Shown piece by piece: positions 1 through 6,012 of a DNA stretch of 27,217 nucleotides; position 1 is the first letter of the stretch, and the number at the start of each line of letters is the position of its first letter. The notes beneath the pieces are model-generated. The model worked only from the letters and a program-made list of their open reading frames with translations. It searched no databases and was not told where the DNA came from. The DNA is from Clostridium sp. CAG:524. GTDB lineage: Bacteria; Bacillota_I; Bacilli_A; RF39; UBA660. Where the stretch lies: the NCBI GenBank assembly GCA_000434555.1, contig FR880087.1, positions 1 through 27,217 of the forward strand, written 5' to 3'. The translations under genes and the position numbers were made by a program.

Positions 1-20
1 CATTGCTCCAGATTGATAGG

Positions 21-41
21 AAACTCGAACTTTTCGAGTTT
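21..41. other. Perfect 9-bp hairpin near window edge
   Basis: AAACTCGAA (21-29) and TTCGAGTTT (33-41) are perfect inverted repeats around a 3-base loop. No T-run follows, so it is not a clear terminator. It may be part of an RNA structure or the 3' end of something left of the window edge. Confidence 0.4.
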
Positions 42-53
42 AAGTAATAAATG

Positions 54-78
54 CTAACTAGAAATAGTTAGTTTTTTT
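54..78 (+). terminator. Intrinsic terminator just upstream of the first gene
   Basis: CTAACTA (54-60) pairs perfectly with TAGTTAG (65-71) around a GAAA tetraloop and is followed by seven Ts (72-78). It lies only about 30 bases before the start codon at 108, with no recognisable -10 in between. It either ends an upstream transcript or works as an attenuator for the downstream gene. Confidence 0.75.
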
Positions 79-107
79 GTTATTTAAGAAAGGAAAGTGA
101 TTGAGTT

Positions 108-377
108 ATGACAATAGAAACTAAAAAACTTGTAATAAGTGAAGAATTAAAAAGAAAGGTTGAAATGATATGTAAGTTTGCTTATGTGGAATATTCCTTT
201 ACTAATGGATATATTATAAATCTTAAAAATACTAATATAGCCTATGTAAAACCCCATATTTTGAAAGTTAAAGACAATGACTACTTAATATTTGAAAATA
301 GTGAAAATGTCTTTATAAACGGTTATAATAACAAAATTAAGTTTAAAGATTTAGAACAATACTTAAAAATGAACTAA
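108..377 (+). CDS. Hypothetical protein, 89 aa
   Basis: I do not recognise this family. The ATG at 108 has an AGGAAAG ribosome binding site at 91-97, about 10 bases upstream, which supports real translation. The product is small, Lys/Asn/Ile-rich and soluble-looking, with no signal peptide or membrane segment. The alternation of charged and hydrophobic residues after residue 25 suggests a small mixed alpha/beta fold. Its last 15 bases overlap tail-to-tail with the end of the broken permease on the other strand, so the junction may mark where that permease lost its C-terminus. A terminator stands directly upstream and no promoter is visible inside the window. Confidence 0.6.
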   Translation: MTIETKKLVISEELKRKVEMICKFAYVEYSFTNGYIINLKNTNIAYVKPHILKVKDNDYLIFENSENVFINGYNNKIKFKDLEQYLKMN

Positions 378-956
378 TATGATTTGACAAACTAAAAATA
401 AATGATACAATATAAAACCAATAAAGGAAGCAGTATCCAGTCTTTTATTAGAAAGTGATGATACAAAGTTATTACCATTCATAAATAAATTAGAAAAATA
501 AGCAAAATAAACATTTAGAAAAGTAATAATAGTTCCAAGTCCAATCGCAAGAAGTAATTTAGAAAAATAATACTTCTTTTTTGATATATTTGTAGATACC
601 GTATTTTTGATTGTTCCGTTTGAAAAATCACAACATAAAACAAATACTACTACCGCTATAAAAAAATAATACATATTGTTATTATGAACAACATTTGCTA
701 CATCAACTTCATAATGTCAATGATTAATAAGTATATTTCTTGTTTCACTCATACTTTTAACACTATATAATTTTTCCAACCATTCATCGCTTAGTCCATA
801 ATTTTCAGTTGTATCTCCAGATACATTAAGACCTACATTAAGAGGAGATACAGTGTATGCAGACATAAGTGATAAGAGAAATAAAAGAATTATAATTATA
901 TAAATACCTTTTCCTTTTAGTATTCTAAATAAATCTGCTTTTATTATATTTAACAT
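363..956 (-). pseudogene. Broken ABC-2-type permease (in-frame TGA, truncated C-terminus)
   Basis: The reading frame starts at ATG 956 and overlaps the ATPase stop by one base (TAATG), as expected for the coupled permease of a BcrA/BcrB-like exporter. An N-terminal segment with one hydrophobic helix (residues about 17-34) is followed by an in-frame TGA at 719-717. The same frame then continues without further stops to 363, with three more hydrophobic segments and the motif DFSNGTIKN, typical of ABC-2 permeases. Two intact pieces (717-956 and 363-674) therefore belong to one gene. The total of about 197 codons is shorter than the usual 230-250 residues with six helices, so the last helices appear lost as well. 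TGA is a working stop in other genes here (for example 8758-8760 and 11710-11712), so readthrough as Trp is unlikely. The exporter is probably non-functional unless a partner permease lies elsewhere. Confidence 0.75.
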
Positions 957-1873
957 TATTTAGCCTCCTTAATAATCTCTTTGAAGTATTCTTCTAGTGA
1001 AATACCTGATTCATAGAATCCTTTTATTTTTATTTTATTGTTTACTAAAACATCACTTACTTTATCAGAATCATCTGTGTAATCATATACTCTAATTTCT
1101 TCATTATTTATCACTTTATAATTATTTGTATTTAGTTCTTTTTCTAATAAAACACTTACTTTTTTTGAATCATCTGTTTTAATTACTAGACATTTAGAAC
1201 ATTCTAAATCTAATTCTTCTTTTGATAATTCCTTAATTAATTTTCCATTTTCAAGAAAACCAAATTCATTTGCTAAAAGGTATAATTCTGATAATATGTG
1301 ACTAGAAATAAGTAGAGTTATTCCATTATCTGATAACTTCTTAAATGTGTCTCTAAGTTCACTAATACCTATTGGATCTAATCCATTTATTGGCTCATCT
1401 AATATAACAAAATCAGGACTATTTAATATTGCTAATGCTATTCCTAATCTTTGTTTCATTCCTAGTGAAAATGTTTTAACTTTTTTCTTACCTGTGCCTG
1501 TTAGATTTACTAACTCTAATACTTTATTAATTTGGTTTTTATCTACAATACCTCTTTGAATAGTATAATATTTTAAATTATCATAAGCCGATAAATTTGG
1601 ATAAAACGCTGGATATTCAATTAATGATCCAACTCTTTTTTTATTATCAAAAAGTTCATCATTTTCACTGCAAGTGTTAAACAATTCAAATGTTCCACTT
1701 GTAGGAGATGCTAGCGTTGTTATTATTTTCATTAATGTTGTTTTACCAGCACCATTGCGACCAATTAAACCATAAATATCCCCCTTTTTAATTGTTATAT
1801 TAACATTATCTAATACTACATTTTTATTATATTGTTTTGTTAAATTATTTGTTTTTAATACAACTTCTTTCAT
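956..1873 (-). CDS. ABC transporter ATP-binding protein, BcrA-like
   Basis: This is the cytoplasmic ATPase of a two-component ABC-2 exporter of the bacitracin/lantibiotic-immunity type. The 305-aa length fits the family. Visible motifs are Walker A GRNGAGKTT at residues 38-46, signature FSLGMKQRLG at 134-143, Walker B FVILDEP at 154-160, D-loop GLDP at 163-166 and the switch His in SSH at 189-191, followed by the roughly 90-residue C-terminal extension of this subfamily. A GAAAGGAA ribosome binding site precedes the ATG. The gene is the first of a pair with the now broken permease, coupled by TAATG. Upstream are four direct repeats and a TATAAT consistent with control by the adjacent response regulator. 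The substrate is unknown; peptide antibiotics are the usual ones for this family. Confidence 0.88.
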   Translation of the reverse strand: MKEVVLKTNNLTKQYNKNVVLDNVNITIKKGDIYGLIGRNGAGKTTLMKIITTLASPTSGTFELFNTCSENDELFDNKKRVGSLIEYPAFYPNLSAYDNLKYYTIQRGIVDKNQINKVLELVNLTGTGKKKVKTFSLGMKQRLGIALAILNSPDFVILDEPINGLDPIGISELRDTFKKLSDNGITLLISSHILSELYLLANEFGFLENGKLIKELSKEELDLECSKCLVIKTDDSKKVSVLLEKELNTNNYKVINNEEIRVYDYTDDSDKVSDVLVNNKIKIKGFYESGISLEEYFKEIIKEAK

Positions 1874-1894
1874 ATAATCATTCCTTTCAAATTA

Positions 1895-1949
1895 ATTATA
1901 CAAAAAAAGTGTTAAAAATTTCTTAACACAATCCTTAAATTTTCCTTAA
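1895..1949 (-). promoter_or_regulatory. Four 11-12-bp-spaced direct repeats and -10 of the ABC exporter
   Basis: Reading the minus strand, TTAAGG (1949-1944), TTAAGG (1938-1933), TTAAGA (1926-1921) and TTAACA (1915-1910) start 11, 12 and 11 bases apart, about one helical turn each. TATAAT follows at 1900-1895. No good -35 is present at the right distance, and the repeats cover that position. Tandem TTAACA-like half sites at 11-bp steps are how PhoP/OmpR-family regulators bind in Bacillus, so this is a likely activator site for the neighbouring regulator. The first repeat overlaps the regulator's stop codon. Confidence 0.6.
1902..1929 (-). terminator. Possible terminator of the response regulator
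   Basis: On the minus strand GTGTTAA (1929-1923) pairs with TTAACAC (1915-1909) and is followed by seven Ts (1908-1902). It fits an intrinsic terminator, but the arms contain the third and fourth direct repeats of the proposed operator, so the same bases may serve both roles. Confidence 0.45.
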
Positions 1950-2615
1950 TTTTTGAACTTATATCCAATACTCCATATAGTTTCTATATAGTCTTTGTTT
2001 GGATTTGCTTTTTTTAGTTTATTTCTAATTTTACTTATATGAACATTCAAAGTATTTTCATCAGCAGAATCAATATTGCCCCATACATTATCAAATAAAA
2101 TACTTTTTGTTACTACTTGATTATTATTTTCCATAAGTAGTTTTAATATGTCAAATTCTATTTTAGAAAGATTAATATTCTTATTATTACAAACAACACT
2201 ATATGACTTCTTATTAATTTCTACATCATCAATAGTTATTATATCTTTACTATCTGTATTTGTTTTTCTCAAATGAACTTTTATTCTGGCAAGTAATTCG
2301 GCATTATTAAATGGTTTAGTAATATAATCATCAGCACCTAATTCAAATAAATCTAATTTTTTGTCTATATCATTAATTGCTGTAGTTATGATAATAGGAA
2401 CATCATTAATAGTTTTCAATTTTTTGATAATTTCTTCACCATTTTTCCCAGGTAACATTAAATCTAAAACTATTAAATCAATTTGTTTATTATGAATCAA
2501 CAATGCTTCAGTTCCAGAATATGCAGAACTAACATTATATCCATTATTTGATAATAATTCTTGCAACATTTCATTTATATTTTTATCATCTTCTATTATT
2601 AAAACTTTTTTTCAT
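1946..2615 (-). pseudogene. OmpR/PhoB-family response regulator, frameshifted at its start
   Basis: The intact part (from the internal ATG at 2569, 207 aa) carries most of a receiver domain: phospho-acceptor Asp in LIVLDLMLP (residue 36 of this part) and Lys in YITKPF (residue 85). A winged-helix DNA-binding domain follows (about 110-205). The N-terminus is missing from that frame. Upstream, ATG at 2615 with a GGTGGTG ribosome binding site leads into seven As; removing one A restores MKKVLIIEDDKN, which contains the acidic pocket, and runs straight into the rest, giving about 222 aa. The gene is therefore broken by a one-base insertion in a homopolymer, phase-variable, or affected by a sequencing error. 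No sensor kinase is adjacent; the upstream neighbour is a VanZ-like gene. Its probable target is the ABC exporter downstream. Confidence 0.8.
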
Positions 2616-2647
2616 TAAAGCACCACCAAACATATTAACTAACAAAT

Positions 2648-2656
2648 ATTATACCA
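2648..2656 (-). promoter_or_regulatory. Extended -10 promoter of the response regulator
   Basis: On the minus strand TGGTATAAT (2656-2648) is a consensus extended -10 element, 33 bases before the restored start at 2615. No convincing -35 is visible, which is tolerated by extended -10 promoters. Confidence 0.6.
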
Positions 2657-2709
2657 CAAAAAGTAATTCTATAATTGAACTGTTCCATAGATTGTAATTT
2701 TTCAATTAC

Positions 2710-3780
2710 TTACATATCTTTTTTGTGTTTTATAAATTCAATATTATTTCTTTCTAAATCTTCAATAGTAATATCGCCATATTCTAAAGATGTTGCAACT
2801 GTTTCTTGATAACCATTAGAATAAATAACAATTACATTTTTACTTTTGATACAAGGAAAATAATAAATAAATTCTTTATCTTCATAAAACTGTTCCAATG
2901 CTTCAGCACAAGCGATATTTTCTTCTTTTACTTTATCGATTATTTTTAAATGAGTAAATGGCTGATTATTTTTATTTATATAATTTTTTTCACTTATCAA
3001 TACTACTCCAATAACAAGAATAATAGGTATAACTATAATTATAATCTTCCTAAATAAATCTTTATAATTAATCTTGTTTTTTTCTAAAAGAAATATATTT
3101 TTCAATAACTCATTAATAGATTTTATATGCAATATTTCATACATTATTAAAGAGCCAGATACATTTAAAATTACATCATCAATATCACAAGATCCAGACA
3201 TAGTAATAAACTGCAATAATTCAATTCCAGTCACTATACAAATCATAGTTAATAGAAAAGTTTTAAAATTATTTTGTTTCTTAAATAGTAATGGCAAGAA
3301 GAAAGCAAAAGGCATTAATGCAATAACATTACCTAATATATTATAGATAAAAATATAAGGTGCTATATTGCCACTAACAAACTTTGTAACATAAGAGATA
3401 ATCGTTTTGAAAGGAACAAGATTAAGTGAATTAGATAAATAGTTTTTAAATATTTCATTGTCCCAATTTAATATATTAAAATTACCTCTGTAAAAGTAAT
3501 CATCAAATAAAGTAAGTGTTGAGAGTAGTATTATATATAACAATAACCATATTGAAATATTGATTTTGAAAATTTTCTCTTTATATTTCTTATCAACATA
3601 TTTAGTTAAGAAGAATCCCCCTAAATACATTAGCAAACAACTTGCTGATAATAATATTATTCTTCCACTAGGGCTTAAGTGGAATAGTTTATTAAATTGT
3701 AAACTAAAATAATAGATTAATATTATTGCTGACAATAAATAAGTAATTATACTAACTATCAAATTTATCTTCTTTTTCAT
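2710..3780 (-). CDS. VanZ-like membrane protein with C-terminal extracytoplasmic domain
   Basis: This is a 356-aa polytopic membrane protein. Hydrophobic helices cover roughly residues 7-24, 40-58, 75-92, 140-165, 173-192 and 203-217. The VanZ-like core is shown by NLVPF (120-124), NILGNVIALMPF (147-158), the E...Q pair at 187-190 and the Asp cluster at 199-202 followed by NVSG. VanZ relatives are linked to teicoplanin resistance and surface physiology in Gram-positives, but most are of unknown function. A further helix (about 245-263) leads to a C-terminal domain from Cys291 to the end that is not part of VanZ. It aligns without gaps to the ectodomain of the 123-aa protein at 11709. The gene follows a small membrane protein by 31 bases, probably as an operon. 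Confidence 0.8.
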   Translation of the reverse strand: MKKKINLIVSIITYLLSAIILIYYFSLQFNKLFHLSPSGRIILLSASCLLMYLGGFFLTKYVDKKYKEKIFKINISIWLLLYIILLSTLTLFDDYFYRGNFNILNWDNEIFKNYLSNSLNLVPFKTIISYVTKFVSGNIAPYIFIYNILGNVIALMPFAFFLPLLFKKQNNFKTFLLTMICIVTGIELLQFITMSGSCDIDDVILNVSGSLIMYEILHIKSINELLKNIFLLEKNKINYKDLFRKIIIIVIPIILVIGVVLISEKNYINKNNQPFTHLKIIDKVKEENIACAEALEQFYEDKEFIYYFPCIKSKNVIVIYSNGYQETVATSLEYGDITIEDLERNNIEFIKHKKDM

Positions 3781-3811
3781 ATTTCATCTCACTTTCAAAT
3801 TGTTATTTGCA

Positions 3812-4138
3812 TTACTTTCTATTTAATGATTTGCATATTGAACTCCCAATAAATAATCCAATACTTGCAACAACTAAATACCATACAGAATGAATTAAAG
3901 CCGATTCATTATAATAGATAAAAACTGATGGTATAAATATTATTGAAGTAAATACTGAATAGAAATATTTAATTTTATTATTAGATAAAATTCCAATAAG
4001 TAATGATAATATAAATGTTCCAACAATTATTAAAAACACCATTCCCATTGCATCTGTTGGTCCTGCAAATAATGGTAAAACATAAAATAATAATAATTGT
4101 AAAATACCTATTATAATTTCTTTAATATTCTTTTTCAT
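3812..4138 (-). CDS. Small hypothetical membrane protein, 108 aa
   Basis: The protein has four hydrophobic helices (about residues 8-24, 32-50, 60-76 and 85-102) and a Lys-rich N-terminus. I do not recognise a named family. I place the start at ATG 4138: GGAGGA at 4150-4145 gives a 6-base spacer to it, whereas the longer option, TTG at 4144, would touch the ribosome binding site with no spacer. It lies first in a likely two-gene operon with the VanZ-like protein, under an extended -10 promoter. A role in the envelope is only an inference from the neighbour and the topology. Confidence 0.7.
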   Translation of the reverse strand: MKKNIKEIIIGILQLLLFYVLPLFAGPTDAMGMVFLIIVGTFILSLLIGILSNNKIKYFYSVFTSIIFIPSVFIYYNESALIHSVWYLVVASIGLFIGSSICKSLNRK

Positions 4139-4185
4139 AATCAATCCTCCATTTCTACAAACTTACTATTTGTCTTTCAGTTTAT

Positions 4186-4194
4186 ATTATATCA
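4186..4194 (-). promoter_or_regulatory. Extended -10 promoter of the membrane-protein/VanZ-like operon
   Basis: On the minus strand TGATATAAT (4194-4186) lies about 48 bases before the start at 4138. No clear -35 element is present. Confidence 0.55.
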
Positions 4195-4242
4195 TTTTAT
4201 TTACTTAAAATATTAAAATGTTGGTTAATTTTACTGAGATCA

Positions 4243-4251
4243 TGTTATACT
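4243..4251 (+). promoter_or_regulatory. Candidate promoter of a small RNA
   Basis: TGTTATACT is an extended -10 on the plus strand. TTGGTT at 4221-4226 could be a poor -35 with a 19-base spacer. No protein gene lies downstream on this strand before the terminator at 4338. Confidence 0.4.
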
Positions 4252-4257
4252 AATTTT

Positions 4258-4370
4258 AGTTAGTAGTTATTACTGCCTATAATTATTGCTTTTAATGGTT
4301 GTTTTACCAGAACCATAAGAGCTCCAATTGAAATCGACTTACGGACTGAAAAGTTCGTGAGTTTTTATTT
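4258..4370 (+). ncRNA. Candidate small non-coding RNA
   Basis: Between an extended -10 and a strong intrinsic terminator there is a stretch of about 110 bases without a usable reading frame. It can fold into ATGGTT/AACCAT (4295-4300 with 4311-4316, 10-base loop) followed by the terminator hairpin at 4338-4361. A weaker AGTA/TACT hairpin is near the 5' end. Both flanking genes are on the minus strand, so the terminator serves no neighbouring gene. I could not match it to SRP RNA, 6S, tmRNA or a known riboswitch. The exact 5' end is inferred. Confidence 0.4.
4338..4370 (+). terminator. Strong intrinsic terminator on the plus strand
   Basis: CTTACGGACT (4338-4347) pairs with AGTTCGTGAG (4352-4361), with two G-T wobbles and a GAAA tetraloop, followed by TTTTTATTTTAT. 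Confidence 0.75.
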
Positions 4371-4384
4371 TATACAAATACTAT

Positions 4385-4426
4385 AAAAAAAGAGAAAAAA
4401 TATCAAAATAATTTCATCCTCTTTTT
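4385..4426 (-). terminator. Weak AT-rich terminator downstream of the HD-domain gene
   Basis: On the minus strand AAAAAGAG (4426-4419) can pair with CTCTTTTT across a 24-base loop and is followed by more Ts to 4385. The stem is AT-rich and the loop long, so support is modest. The symmetry would also allow function on the plus strand. Confidence 0.35.
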
Positions 4427-4443
4427 ATATATTTTTAAATTTG

Positions 4444-4514
4444 GGATTAAAATTTTCGTCTAGCCAGCACTGAATTTGTACTTCCACACAAATTCTACTA
4501 TAGAAAATTTAATC
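4444..4514. repeat. Nested inverted-repeat element, about 71 bp
   Basis: An outer arm pair GGATTAAAATTTTC (4444-4457) and GAAAATTTAATCC (4502-4514) matches except for one extra A. It encloses a second, perfect pair GAATTTGT (4472-4479) and ACAAATTC (4488-4495). The element lies directly after the stop of the HD-domain gene. It could be a structured 3' UTR, a small miniature mobile element or an RNA processing site. Confidence 0.45.
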
Positions 4515-4523
4515 CTCATATTA

Positions 4524-5552
4524 TTAAAAATTAAAATTTAAATATACATAATTATCCATATTGTAAGATAAATTGTTTTTTATCATTTTGTTAGCAAGTT
4601 TGCAACATTTTGAAATTCTTTTACCATTAAATAATGGATCAATATATCTAATCTTTGCCCCATGATGCACATAATAGATGTTTTTTGGTTTTTCTTTTGA
4701 TATTTTTACTTTCTTAGCATTTTTCCAGATATTGAATATGTCATTATATTTAGAAGATTCTATAATATTTATTACTTCACTTTCCTTTAATTCATATAAA
4801 TCTTTTCTAGATATTTTGTTTTCATCGCTTAATCTTTTTAGAATATCAGCAATTAATTGCATAGAATATCTAGTTCTATCCTCACGATATATAACAGATA
4901 ATCTACTTGTAACCTTAACAAAGTTTCTAGCAGTTTTTTTAGTTTTAAATCCTAATTCTATTTCTTTTTCTTCATTAGTTTGTATCTCAATATCATCATA
5001 TATTTCTTTAATACTTGCTAGATCCAATAGCCTATATGTAAACAGAGCATTTGATAATGAATATTCCAATCTATCAGCAGATAATTTAGGTGTGTTATTA
5101 TCAGCAATAGGATATAAATGGTAATTATCAATTTCTGATATTTCAATATTATCCCTTTTTAATAATTTCATTATTTCTTTAGATTTTTTTATAATTTCTG
5201 TTGTTAAATCTTCTGTTGATTCTTGAGTCATATAATCTCCATTAAGAAAATCCACACAATGCTTAAATGCAGGTGTTGCTATATCGTGAAATAATCCAGA
5301 CAAAGTTTGCTTTTTATCATGTGTAAAATGCCAAACAATTAAAGCAACTGCAACAGAATGATCTAAACTTGAAAAGAAAAAATCACTTTCAAATAAGTCT
5401 GAATAAATAGTGCCACAAGTAACACTTATATATTGCTGTGATAATAATTCTTTTGTATCTATATATTCATTTAACCATTCTGGAAAATTTGGTTCTAAAA
5501 TTTTAAAATAATCTTTTATTTCTGTATTTAAATTATCATAATATTTTTTCAT
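4524..5552 (-). CDS. HD-domain phosphohydrolase
   Basis: This 342-aa soluble protein belongs to the HD superfamily of metal-dependent phosphohydrolases, nearest in pattern to the dGTPase-like COG1078 group. The metal-binding set is visible: His65 in DHSVAVA, His89-Asp90 in GLFHDIATPAFKH and Asp160 in SADRLEYS. The C-terminal 150 residues are Lys-rich and unassigned. The ATG at 5552 has AAGGACG upstream. HD enzymes of this kind act on nucleotides or nucleic-acid ends; the substrate cannot be told from sequence. The gene is divergent from the large HNH protein across about 460 bases, a possible functional pairing that I cannot prove. A minute Cys-rich ORF overlaps its start by ATGA. Confidence 0.82.
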   Translation of the reverse strand: MKKYYDNLNTEIKDYFKILEPNFPEWLNEYIDTKELLSQQYISVTCGTIYSDLFESDFFFSSLDHSVAVALIVWHFTHDKKQTLSGLFHDIATPAFKHCVDFLNGDYMTQESTEDLTTEIIKKSKEIMKLLKRDNIEISEIDNYHLYPIADNNTPKLSADRLEYSLSNALFTYRLLDLASIKEIYDDIEIQTNEEKEIELGFKTKKTARNFVKVTSRLSVIYREDRTRYSMQLIADILKRLSDENKISRKDLYELKESEVINIIESSKYNDIFNIWKNAKKVKISKEKPKNIYYVHHGAKIRYIDPLFNGKRISKCCKLANKMIKNNLSYNMDNYVYLNFNF

Positions 5553-5608
5553 TTTTTCACGTCCTTACATTGTAAACAGGCTTTACACAATCTTTTGCAA
5601 TTTAGCAT
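5549..5608 (-). CDS. Possible 19-aa Cys-rich ORF coupled to the HD gene
   Basis: ATG 5608 to TGA 5549 encodes 19 residues with the pattern CX3CX2CX2C. GGA stands just upstream and the stop overlaps the HD start codon as ATGA, the usual arrangement for translational coupling. It directly follows the TGA of another short frame (5692-5609, 27 codons). The four evenly spaced Cys could bind a metal, but an ORF this short could occur by chance. Confidence 0.22.
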   Translation of the reverse strand: MLNCKRLCKACLQCKDVKK

Positions 5609-6012
5609 TCAATCCAAGTTGATTTTTTCCTTATATTTTTTTCTAGATAATTTTTCTTTTTCATTTAATAAATACAAATTTACCACTGACATAATTTTGA
5701 CTCTAGAAATTTAAATTATAATTATTATACTATAAATTAACAAAATTCTCCATATTTTCGTGGTATTTAAATAATAAATTATATATAATAATTTTAGAAA
5801 TGAAACATAGTTCGTAATTTGTTACTCACCTGCTATAGATTGATTATTTAGTCGAACTTTTTAGTTAGATTTTTTAATACAAAAAATAATGATGGTCAAA
5901 AAGTGATAAAATCAATTGATAATATTTTTATTTTTACTTCTATATTTTACAGTTAAAATAAATAGATTATGTATTAAAGAAATGTTATAATTATATTATA
6001 TAGGTGATAGAT
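5609..6012. other. Intergenic region between divergent HD and HNH genes
   Basis: This is about 400 bases of very AT-rich DNA with no supported gene. It holds a minus-strand TATAAT at 5729-5724, about 170 bases before the HD gene and therefore implying a long leader. It also holds a small GTAA/TTAC hairpin near 5811-5824 and the promoter of the HNH gene at 5983-5991. I see no riboswitch or attachment site that I can name. Confidence 0.4.
5983..5991 (+). promoter_or_regulatory. Extended -10 promoter of the HNH gene
   Basis: TGTTATAAT lies 22 bases before the start at 6013, giving a very short leader that begins at about 5998. The -35 region is poor. Confidence 0.6.

Noticed and set aside
717..719. 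TGA read as Trp (alternative genetic code)
   Set aside because: Intact genes here end in TGA (8758-8760, 10812-10814, 11710-11712), and no other conserved gene has internal TGA.
4291..4328. Minus-strand codons reading GSGKTTIK, with ATTGGAGCT just upstream, like a decayed ABC ATPase Walker A
   Set aside because: The resemblance covers under 40 bases, needs a frameshift and has no further homology on either side. The same bases form the ATGGTT/AACCAT hairpin of the candidate small RNA, which explains them better.
4258..4370. Candidate RNA as SRP RNA or a guide RNA of the HNH protein
   Set aside because: The SRP GGAAGGAAGCAG-type core is absent. The locus is 1.7 kb from the HNH gene with another gene between, and there is no RuvC/HNH effector to use a guide.
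4678..5124. 148-codon plus-strand open frame opposite the HD gene
   Set aside because: It is an antisense shadow of a well-supported gene with HD motifs, and has no ribosome binding site. The same applies to long antisense frames inside the pump, RluA and kinase genes.
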